NCBI GenBank assembly: GCA_016795565.1 | Contig: JAEUGW010000030.1 | Location: forward strand, 24,639-88,638 | DNA: 64,000 bases | Source: Opitutaceae bacterium | GTDB taxonomy: Bacteria > Verrucomicrobiota > Verrucomicrobiia > Opitutales > Opitutaceae | Reading direction: 5' to 3' | Part shown: positions 7,423 to 14,196 of the stretch, in pieces | How positions within the stretch are numbered: the stretch's first letter is position 1 | Layout: the number at the start of each line of letters is the position of its first letter | Notes under the pieces: generated by a model | Seen by the model: only the letters and a program-made list of their open reading frames with translations | Told to the model about the DNA's origin: nothing | Databases searched by the model: none | Translations under genes and position numbers: made by a program

Positions 7423-7582
7423 ACGCGCGCAGCTCCGGCGAAAGACCGGTGGCTTCGCCCCGGCGCGGCGCTGGGAGGTGCGGCCGGTGAAGGAATATCT
7501 TGCCTTCGCCACTTTCGCCTCACGCCTGAAGGCGACGGACAACGCGCGATTGATCAAAGGCGGCAATCATTGGAAGCTTTAA
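7400..7582 (+). CDS. Small basic protein paired with nucleotidyltransferase, copy 2
   Basis: A 60-residue protein, nearly identical to the one at 5077 for the first 45 residues and more different near the end (ATDNARLIKGG versus AAGKGALIEGG). It shares the 23-base overlap with the nucleotidyltransferase. The nearly unchanged N-terminal two-thirds and variable tail suggest selection on the first part. It is a candidate antitoxin or toxin partner of unknown type. Confidence 0.7.
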   Translation: MATLTRTERAQLRRKTGGFAPARRWEVRPVKEYLAFATFASRLKATDNARLIKGGNHWKL

Positions 7583-7796
7583 GCAAACAGCGCGGTTCGC
7601 CCGCCGAGGGCGAGGTTGCCCGTGGAAATTTCCCGTTGGCGGGGGCAGGCCTCGGCTCGAGTCCTCAGGATGCAGACTTCTCAGCCAGCTTTCGCCTGTC
7701 CTCCGACGTGATCAACCGAGGCGGGGAAACCTCCGCTCACCATCACAGCGATGCTCGGCTCGTTGCCGCATGTCGCGTCGGCGGCAGGATCTCGGG

Positions 7797-7854
7797 ATAC
7801 CGTGGATTGGCATCGCGCCAATCGCTCCAGGCTGGCGGGGATCAAGCTTTGATC
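7797..7854 (+). pseudogene. Remnant of the epimerase 3' end (copy D)
   Basis: GTGGATTGGCATCGCGCCAA and the bases after it encode VDWHRANRSRLAGIKL followed by a stop, matching the epimerase C-terminus. The 7583-7797 stretch before it holds nothing recognisable. Confidence 0.7.
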
Positions 7855-7860
7855 AAGGCC

Positions 7861-8301
7861 TCACAATTTCGGCCAGAGCTTCAGGCCTTCGCCGGCGGCA
7901 GCCTTGCCCTGTCGGCGGTCATAGGTGACGAACCAGACCGCGCCAGACTCCAGCGCGTGAGCGATGTGCAGGGCGTCCAGCGAGCGCAGGCCCCGGTGTT
8001 GGCGCAAAAGATGGATGGCGCGGGCAAAGGTGCCGGGCCAGTCCGTGGCCGGCCGGGAGAGCACTCCCTGGGTCAGATCCTTGTCGAGTGCCGACACGAT
8101 CTGATTGAGCTGGATGGTGGTGAGGTCGCCCTCGCTCCGCCGGCGCTCCAGCGCGTGGGTCAGCTCCAGTTCATGCAAGGAGGAAAAGGGCAGAGGGGGG
8201 GAGGATTTGCGGACGAAGGCGGACAGTTCCGCGGTCTCCGGTTCCCGCACATACAGTTTCACCAGTGCGCTGGAGTCGAGGTAGAGATCGAGGGCGGACA
8301 T
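7861..8301 (-). CDS. PIN-domain ribonuclease toxin
   Basis: A 146-residue PIN protein. The first motif is LYLDSSALVKLY, then ELELTHAL, LRSLDALHIAHAL and VTYDRRQ, which together provide the four acidic positions expected of a PIN ribonuclease. The Phd-type antitoxin lies upstream on the same strand. The 168-base gap between the two is unusual for a PIN module and is filled by repeat DNA (AAAGCTG units, GGAGCGG units and a hairpin). The gap probably grew after the pair arrived. Confidence 0.85.
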   Translation of the reverse strand: MSALDLYLDSSALVKLYVREPETAELSAFVRKSSPPLPFSSLHELELTHALERRRSEGDLTTIQLNQIVSALDKDLTQGVLSRPATDWPGTFARAIHLLRQHRGLRSLDALHIAHALESGAVWFVTYDRRQGKAAAGEGLKLWPKL

Positions 8302-8327
8302 CGTGTCAGAAGCAAGAAGACTGGGGG

Positions 8328-8465
8328 CGGAAAGCTGAAAGCTGGGGTCCGGGGGCCTGGAGCGGGGAGCGGGGAGGTCGGAGTTGTTTCAGGTCTTACG
8401 GTTACTCCTCGGGCTTCTGCCTTCCCCTCAAGTTTCCGGTTTCCCCGCCGGGTTGCCCGGCGGGG
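8328..8465. repeat. Repeat insertion splitting a Phd/PIN operon
   Basis: The block contains AAAGCTGAAAGCTG units (8328-8346), GGAGCGGGGAGCGGGG units (about 8361-8378), and a hairpin with stem CCCCGCCGGG / CCCGGCGGGG (8443-8465). It lies between the antitoxin and toxin genes. The hairpin could dampen toxin expression by terminating or stabilising transcripts. Confidence 0.6.
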
Positions 8466-8469
8466 CCGC

Positions 8470-8694
8470 TCAGTCGCGCTCGGCCAGAATGGTGGCGCTG
8501 AGCGGGGTGCCCTTGATGCGGGCCACGCGGGCGACAAAATCCGGCCATGGAATGCGGGTGGCGGCGGGTTGCAGGGGCACGAGGCGGGCGATGGCGCGGC
8601 GGCGGCGGGTCACGAGCACCTCATTGCCCTGGTCCACGTGTCGGATCACGTCGCTCAGATGGTGCTGCATGTGGCGGAGGGTGACGGATCTCAT
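8470..8694 (-). CDS. Phd/YefM-type antitoxin
   Basis: The start used is ATG 8692-8694 (MRSVTLRHMQHHLSDVIRHV), which gives the normal Phd N-terminus; an upstream ATG at 8715 is possible but adds an atypical leader. The 74-residue protein continues GNEVLVTRRRRAIARLVPL, the characteristic Phd/YefM strand-helix pattern that binds operator DNA. Its partner is the PIN toxin at 7861, reached after a repeat-filled gap. Confidence 0.8.
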   Translation of the reverse strand: MRSVTLRHMQHHLSDVIRHVDQGNEVLVTRRRRAIARLVPLQPAATRIPWPDFVARVARIKGTPLSATILAERD

Positions 8695-8885
8695 GTGCAA
8701 CATAAGGACGCACATACCGGGGAATTGTCAACCGCGGGATCCCGCCGAAGAAAGCAGTCTGGCGAGCAAGTGCGTCCAAATGACGCACCGGCTCGGAGCG
8801 CCGGGGGGCAAGAAGCGGGAGGGGCAGCCCGGGGCGGATGGAATGGCGGGAAAGGAGAATTTTGCGCCAGCCCGGCGGGTCGGGT

Positions 8886-9275
8886 GGCGGCCCGACATGG
8901 TGCCCTTCCGTTTCATCAAGTGGAGCGGCGCAGGCACGCCGGCCCGAGATCTCCGCGACGGAGAAACGTGGAACCTGGCGAAGCAGCGACGGAGATGGCG
9001 AAGCAAACTTGAAACCTGATGATCAACATCCCACGAACGCGGACCGGGCGGCGGTTGGCCCGTGCGTTCAAATGACGCACGGGCTCCCAGCGCCGTGGTT
9101 GGGAGGAGGACGGGGGACTGGAACTGAACCAATGGAAATCAGACGGGGGAGCGCAGAGGACGGCGGCGAGGGAAACGACATGCCCAGCACACTCCACGGC
9201 GATGGCATCCATGCGCGACTTCACCTGCATCGACGTCAACGCGAGGAGAACGGTGCCCGCGGGGCGGATGTTTGC
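8886..9275 (+). pseudogene. Internal epimerase remnant (copy E), interrupted
   Basis: Positions 8886-8961 encode RPDMVPFRFIKWSGAGTPA, against RPDMAPFRFIKWIEEGTPI in the intact gene. Homology resumes at about 9180-9275 with the DNA that in the intact gene encodes the TLYGDGSQSRDFTYVDDIAR region, but with frame changes. About 220 bases of other sequence, including one palindromic repeat, separate the blocks. Confidence 0.7.
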
Positions 9276-9290
9276 TTCCAAACGCCGACC

Positions 9291-9320
9291 GTTGAACGCT
9301 GAACACCCAACGTCCAACCC
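9291..9320. repeat. Heptamer array at the site matching the epimerase insertion
   Basis: The units read GTTGAAC GCTGAAC ACCCAAC GTCCAAC and are followed by CCGGAGC. The intact epimerase has TCAACCC-type units followed by CCGGAGC at the corresponding place (6316-6346). The same position therefore carries a different heptamer family in each copy. Confidence 0.6.
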
Positions 9321-9430
9321 GGAGCAGTCGGAGGGTTCTCCCGCTCTGGCCCCTGGCTCCGCCCTCACTGCCCGAGTCGCGGTGCGGAACATGATGTTGC
9401 CAATGCCCTGATCTTGGGGAGACTGCCAGT

Positions 9431-9721
9431 ATGTTTGAAGCGGACATCGCACCGGTGAAATCACGGCTCCTGGCTTCCGGGGTTCGTCGGCTGGGCATTT
9501 TCGGCTCGGTCGGTCGCGGTGAGGCGCGGGCGGACAGCGACGTGGATGTGCTGGTGCGGTTCGATGGCCCGGCGCGCACGTTCGACAATCTCTATGCGGT
9601 GGGGGAGGCCTTGGAGGAGGCGTTTCAACGCAAGGTGGATCTGGTGACCGAGGATGCGCTCAGCCCCTATCTCGGTCCCCGGATTCTGCGGGAAGTGAAG
9701 TATGTCGATCTCGGCACTTGA
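9431..9721 (+). CDS. mntA: MNT-domain antitoxin (MntA-like)
   Basis: A 96-residue minimal nucleotidyltransferase. It has IFGSVGRGEARADSDVDVLV, the GS-x10-DxD signature needed for catalysis. In HEPN/MNT systems the MNT protein neutralises the HEPN ribonuclease by AMPylating it. The gene starts with ATG 9431 and its end overlaps the HEPN gene by 20 bases, the usual coupling. Because the HEPN gene is frameshifted here, the antitoxin may be an orphan. Confidence 0.87.
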   Translation: MFEADIAPVKSRLLASGVRRLGIFGSVGRGEARADSDVDVLVRFDGPARTFDNLYAVGEALEEAFQRKVDLVTEDALSPYLGPRILREVKYVDLGT

Positions 9722-10059
9722 TTATCTCCGTCACATCCGGGACGAGGCTGCATTCCTGAACGAGGCCACGAAGAGCGTGCTCATCGCGACATTTCTGGAC
9801 GACTCCGTGCTCAAGCGCGCCTGTGTGCGGGCGATCGAAGTGATTGGCGAGGCGGCCAAGAAGGTGCCCGATGATTTCAGGGCGAGGCATCCGGAGGTGG
9901 AGTGGCGAAGATGGCGGGCATGCGGGATCGCCTTATTCATGATTATTTCGGCGTGGATTATTATATTGTTTCCATGTCGCCACGGAGAAGTCCGGAATTC
10001 TGGTGGCGGAAATGTCCGGCATCATCGAACGTGAATCCGGTTCCGAGCCGGCTGCCTGA
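9702..10059 (+). pseudogene. hepT: HEPN-domain toxin (HepT-like) with two frameshifts
   Basis: The first 68 residues read as a normal HepT (LDYLRHIRDEAAFLNEATK ... VIGEAAKKVPDDFRARHPEV). After EW the frame shifts near 9906; in the +2 frame the expected MAGMRDRLIHDYFGVDYYIV follows, including the catalytic R-x4-H (RDRLIH). A second single-base loss near 9978 moves the frame again, and VATEKSGILVAEMSGIIERE follows with a stop at 10057-10059. Each lesion equals one missing base, so the toxin should not be made unless these are sequencing errors. Confidence 0.85.
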
Positions 10060-10242
10060 GCAGGGTCGGAGAGAGCGCAATATCCACTATCCTGACGTGC
10101 CTTTCATTTCGGACCGGAACCCTTTGCCAAATCCGCGCTCCCGCCTGGCCGTTCGCGGATTCCGACCGCGACCCGGTCAACCGGCGATGGATGACCAGCC
10201 GCTTGGAATTAGCGGGCTCAAAACATGTATCATGGGTAAAAC

Positions 10243-10941
10243 ATGACCACTTTCGCTGGGCGCGCATTTCTCACAATTGGTGCTGGGGCGATTGTTTTAC
10301 TGGCAGCAGTCGGATTAGTTTTGGCCAGTGGTCAGTTCCGGCAGGAACCCAGGTTCCATGGAAACGTGGAAAATTTCATCCCCAAGCCTGATGAGATTCC
10401 CGGCTGGAAGGTGACCTACGCGCCGATCGCGGACACGCCTGAGATGCAAAAGCGGGTGCTGGATATCCTCGACTACGACGATGCGGTTTATGCCATCTAC
10501 ACCAAGGGCGTTATGAGGATATCCGTATATCTTGCTTATTGGAGGCCTGGTAGGATGCCAGTGCGGTCAGTTGCTCGACATACACCCGATGTTTGTTGGA
10601 CCTTGGCTGGGTGGAAATGCATCATGCGGGAGGAGCTGGATTCGCTAGTGATCGGCAGCCAGCGCTTCGGCCACACGGAGAACCGAAGCTTCACAATCCA
10701 AGGACAGACGGAGCATGTGGCCTTTTGGCACTTGGCGGGGACTGAGATCATATCCTATCACACAGGTGGCCGACCACCGTGGTATGCGGCCGTCGGGGAA
10801 TTCGTCCGCTGGGGCAACCAGTTCAAGCGGGAACAGTTTTTCCTGCGCATCTCCAGCAACCGGGCTTTACCAGAATTTGTCGAGACCGAGGTGATGCGCG
10901 GTATAGCCCGAAAATCCCCTTTTCTTTTTGGAACGCCATGA
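10243..10941 (+). CDS. EpsI-like exosortase-associated protein (DUF3485-like)
   Basis: A 232-residue protein with an N-terminal membrane segment or signal anchor (about residues 8-30). The core contains VYLAYWRPGRMP, then RHTPDVCW and TLAGWKC, the hallmark of EpsI/DUF3485 proteins, which act with exosortases in exopolysaccharide export. No exosortase gene is present in the window, so the partner must lie elsewhere. It is the first plus-strand gene of the polysaccharide locus, and 39 bases separate it from the sulfatase-like gene. Confidence 0.78.
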   Translation: MTTFAGRAFLTIGAGAIVLLAAVGLVLASGQFRQEPRFHGNVENFIPKPDEIPGWKVTYAPIADTPEMQKRVLDILDYDDAVYAIYTKGVMRISVYLAYWRPGRMPVRSVARHTPDVCWTLAGWKCIMREELDSLVIGSQRFGHTENRSFTIQGQTEHVAFWHLAGTEIISYHTGGRPPWYAAVGEFVRWGNQFKREQFFLRISSNRALPEFVETEVMRGIARKSPFLFGTP

Positions 10942-10980
10942 GCTCCAGCAATTCGAAGCAGTCAGCTTAAACGTCCTCTG

Positions 10981-12549
10981 ATGATTTCAGGCTATTCCAT
11001 ATATCTTTTGTCGGGGCTGTCAGGTGTCGTGGTGCTCACTTGCGTGGTGGGACTGCGGGTAGTGCCGTTGCCGCCTACTCGCAGCCTGCGGCTCTATGTT
11101 ATCTTTCGTAGTGTATTCGCGCACCTGAGTTTTGCCGCGCTCGCATGGATGTGGCAACGGCAGTTGGGGCTGGGCATTTACCTGCTCATCAGCTGCGCCT
11201 ATGAGGTGCTCTTGCTGGCATACTTCACCCACTTCCACTTTATTCCGTCGCTGCGTCTCGTGGTCGCGATCCGACGCGAGGCGATTATGGTGGCAAAGGA
11301 ACTGATCACCGGTGGATTTCTGTATCTTGAACTGACCATTTTGCTGATCTACGCGGCGATCTTTGCGTCCCTCCATGTGGTCTATGCGCACATTACGGGG
11401 GAATACTTGGATGCGATCCTGCGCTCGATCGCGCCGGCTGCCGCGATGGGCTATGTGGTGGTGATAGTGGTGGGCATTACGACAACCCTGCGCACCAACC
11501 GGGCCTCGGTCGGACAGTTGTTCTCCTACCATAACATGCTGAAGATTTTCGGGCCGTTCCTGTGGCAGGCAGCCTATAGCTTTGCCGCGTCGCAGCGGGA
11601 ACAATACAATCGCAAACTACCGTTGGTCAGCCTGAAGGACCGCCCGGGTGCCCGGCCACGGGATTTGATCTTTATCCAGATGGAGTCGATTGGTTCTCCC
11701 ATGTTGGAGGCGATTCATGGCGGGCGACCTGTGATGCCTCACCTGCAGGCCTTGGCACAGCAGGGGATATTCTTCCCGCAGATGATCAGCGCCAAGGGGC
11801 GGGGGGGCACAAGTGATGTGGAACTGGCCATATTCACTGGTCGGATGCATGCAGCAAGCGATGCTCCGATGCTGGATGAATATTACGATTATAGCAGTTC
11901 CATCTTCCATGCCTTAGGGCAACAAGGCTACAAGGCGTATGCCTTTCATGGTAATACCGGAGCCTTCTTCAAGCGGAGCTACGCTTACCTCAAGATGGGT
12001 GCCGAATTTTACGACCAGGCGCGTATGAACCTGCCGGATGCGGGGTGGGGGGCGGCCGACGGCGCGGTTCTTCGGTTCGCCAGGGAGAAGCTCGTGCCCC
12101 AGCAGGAGCCGGTGGTTGCGGCCATCATCCTGATGACAAGCCACACGCCCTTCACGAATATCAACGCGATCGAATCCGGAACCGATGCCGCCGGGGCGGG
12201 CATGTATGACCGGTATTGCCGAACGCTGAGGTATGTCGATCGGGAAGTCGCCGGCTTCATCGCAGACTACCGGGCACACAAACCCGAGACGGTCTTTGCT
12301 GTCTATGCAGACCACGGTGCCCGGGCACCCGGGCATAGAGTTAACCAGACTGTGATGCATCTTGAGACCAAGCGCGATGTCGTTCCGGGATGGATCATCT
12401 CCCGTGACCTTGTGGCTACGCGCCAGACCGATGTAGTCACCCTTCCCACTTTTGCTCTGGCCGCCGTTGAGCAACTCGACCTGCGGCTCGATTTGCACAC
12501 CGAAGGGGTCGCTCGCGCCTCCAATCCCATCCCACATGAAAGCGCTTAA
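10981..12549 (+). CDS. LtaS-like membrane sulfatase / phosphoglycerol transferase
   Basis: A 522-residue protein with about five N-terminal membrane helices (residues 1-180) and a C-terminal alkaline-phosphatase-type catalytic domain. Motifs include FIQMESIG (metal-binding Glu), AKGRGGTSDVELA (nucleophile Thr), AFHGNTGAFFKRSYAY, and VYADHGARAPGH (Asp-His metal ligands). LtaS relatives transfer phosphoglycerol or phosphoethanolamine to glycans at the outer face of the membrane. The stop codon TAA is exactly at the left junction of the insertion sequence, which supplies the target duplication. Confidence 0.83.
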   Translation: MISGYSIYLLSGLSGVVVLTCVVGLRVVPLPPTRSLRLYVIFRSVFAHLSFAALAWMWQRQLGLGIYLLISCAYEVLLLAYFTHFHFIPSLRLVVAIRREAIMVAKELITGGFLYLELTILLIYAAIFASLHVVYAHITGEYLDAILRSIAPAAAMGYVVVIVVGITTTLRTNRASVGQLFSYHNMLKIFGPFLWQAAYSFAASQREQYNRKLPLVSLKDRPGARPRDLIFIQMESIGSPMLEAIHGGRPVMPHLQALAQQGIFFPQMISAKGRGGTSDVELAIFTGRMHAASDAPMLDEYYDYSSSIFHALGQQGYKAYAFHGNTGAFFKRSYAYLKMGAEFYDQARMNLPDAGWGAADGAVLRFAREKLVPQQEPVVAAIILMTSHTPFTNINAIESGTDAAGAGMYDRYCRTLRYVDREVAGFIADYRAHKPETVFAVYADHGARAPGHRVNQTVMHLETKRDVVPGWIISRDLVATRQTDVVTLPTFALAAVEQLDLRLDLHTEGVARASNPIPHESA

Positions 12550-13420
12550 GAGCTCATTTCAAAACTACCGATGAAGGAAGCGCGCACAGATGATGATGCA
12601 ACCGAGGGAGAGGAAAGCGTGATGCACGTCGGGGCGGCGCTCGTAACGAACCCGCAACCGGCGGAAGGCGTGCAACCAGGCGAAGGAGCGTTCCACCACC
12701 CAGCGGTAACGGCCCAAGCGTTGGCTGGACTCGATGCCGCGGCGGGCGATGCGCGGACAGATGCCCCGGTGGCGCAGCGCTCGGCGGCATCGCGGATAGT
12801 CGTAGCCTTTGTCCATGTGCGCCTTGGTGGGCCGCCGCCGGGGTCGGCCGCGCCGGCCCCGCACGGCGGGGATGGCGTCCAACGTCGCCTCCATCATCTT
12901 GGAATCATGCGTGTTCGCCGCCGAGAGCGTTGCTGCGAGCGGTATGCCTTGTTGATCGACCACGAGGTGGTGTTTGGCCCCGATTTTCCCTCGGTCGGTG
13001 GGATTGCGACCGGTCTGGGGCCCCCTTTTGGCGCTGGGATGGCGGACCCATCCAGCGCGACCCGTTCCCATTGCAGGCGCTCGTCGCGGTGGAGCGCTTC
13101 GAGCAGGGCTCGCCACGCCCGCGCCCATACTCCGGCCGCCTGCCAGGCGACCAACCGCCGCCAACAGCTCACCCCTGAGCCGCAGCCGAGTTCCTTCGGC
13201 AGCGCGCCCCATGGCAGACCGTGGCGCAACACGAAGAGAATGCCGGTCAGGGCCTGCCGATCCGGGATCGGCGGCCGGCCACCTCGCCATCTCGCCCGCC
13301 GCTTGCGCTTCGGCAGGTGCGGCTCGATCACACCCCACAGTTCATCCGACAAAAGTTCAGCCATGCCTGCCTGTGCCCATCTTCCACTCGCCTGTCCAGG
13401 TCAGGTTTTGAAATGAACTC
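12550..13420 (-). mobile_element. Complete IS5-family (IS427-like) insertion sequence
   Basis: The 871-base element is bounded by near-perfect terminal inverted repeats (GAGCTCATTTCAAAAC left, GTTTTGAAATGAACTC right). A 3-base direct repeat TAA flanks it (12547-12549 and 13421-13423). It carries one transposase gene in two frames. It inserted between the sulfatase-like and methyltransferase genes, ending the first gene exactly at its stop codon and donating an ATG to the second. Confidence 0.88.
12565..13364 (-). CDS. IS5-family DDE transposase, joined by -1 frameshift
   Basis: Frame 1 starts at 13364 (MAELLSDELWGVIEPHLPK) and carries the DUF4096-like N-terminal domain and the first catalytic Asp (RVALDGSAIP). 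Frame 2 carries GRNPTDRGKIGAKHHLVVD, the second Asp in AHMDKGYD, and the Glu in RWVVERSFAWL, with stop at 12565. The frames meet at a slippery A-AAA-GGG (13023-13029, minus strand), a standard -1 signal in IS427-type elements. The full product would have 266 residues. All DDE residues are present, so the element may still be mobile. Confidence 0.87.
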
Positions 13421-14102
13421 TAAAGCAGTTCTTACTCGCTTCTTTTCCCTACTGCGACTGGAGGGAGAAATCCGCATCATACTAAATCCCGCCGGGGCGT
13501 TGTGCAAGCAAGGCTGGTTTCGCAGCGTTCGGGAAAAAAGATCGGTGGATGCATCCGGCGCGCCCTTGCCGTGGTTGAGCTACCCGGCGATAGACTTTAT
13601 CGCCGAGCGTTTGGATCGCTCGCAGGTGCTCTTCGAATATGGCTGCGGCGGCTCGACGACCTGGTTCGCACAACGCTGCAAAGAGGTGTATTCCGTCGAG
13701 CACCACGAGGGGTGGCGTGACGAGGTCTCCAAGCAGCTCCCGACCAATGCGCGGCTAATCTTCAAACCGCTCGGGCGCAGCGTGGAATATCTCGATGTCG
13801 CCTTTACCAAGACTACGGATCGCAATGCTTACTCTGATGCCATCGCGACGGGGCCTCGTCCCGATGTCGTGGTCGTCGATGGCATCTTCCGGAACGCCTG
13901 CGTGGCGGCGGCGTGCGCTGCGGTGGCAGAGACGGGGATACTGATCTACGACAATACCGATTTTCCAGAGACACAAGAAGGAGTTTCGTATCTGGTGGAG
14001 CGCGGTTGGAGGAGGTTGAGGTTTGTCGGCATGAGTCCGATCTTCGACAAGCTTACCGAGACCAGCGTGTTCTACAAAACACCGAATTGCTGGAAAATCT
14101 GA
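13413..14102 (+). CDS. Class I SAM-dependent methyltransferase-like protein
   Basis: A 229-residue protein. FEYGCGGSTTWFAQRC (about residues 70-85) is the SAM-binding loop of a methyltransferase family found in capsule loci, followed by SVEHHEGWRDEV and DVVVVDGIFRN. The ATG used lies inside the right terminal repeat of the insertion sequence, since no other good start precedes the conserved part. The open frame continues upstream through the IS only by chance. The native start was probably lost or lies within the first residues after the junction. Confidence 0.72.
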   Translation: MNSKAVLTRFFSLLRLEGEIRIILNPAGALCKQGWFRSVREKRSVDASGAPLPWLSYPAIDFIAERLDRSQVLFEYGCGGSTTWFAQRCKEVYSVEHHEGWRDEVSKQLPTNARLIFKPLGRSVEYLDVAFTKTTDRNAYSDAIATGPRPDVVVVDGIFRNACVAAACAAVAETGILIYDNTDFPETQEGVSYLVERGWRRLRFVGMSPIFDKLTETSVFYKTPNCWKI

Positions 14103-14196
14103 CGCGCGGATCGAGCGTCGGAATAAATTGCGCGAATTGGACAAGCCACCAGCGGCGAGAAGCGGGCACGAAGCTGATCATGGCCCGAAATGGAGC

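Larger units (their letters stand above)
8716..9430. other. Gene-free region with epimerase remnant and repeats
   Basis: Seven hundred bases without a credible gene. It contains two related copies of a small palindromic sequence around TGCGTCCAAATGACGCAC (about 8770-8806 and 9058-9096), a dispersed segment AGATGGCGAAGCAAAC (near 8992, also near 28600), two blocks of the epimerase coding region, and a heptamer array. The long open frames across it are coincidental. Confidence 0.65.

Noticed and set aside
7570..9012. Open frame of 480 codons on the plus strand
   Set aside because: It runs antisense through the PIN toxin and Phd antitoxin and through repeat DNA; the composition is typical of a shadow frame in GC-rich sequence.
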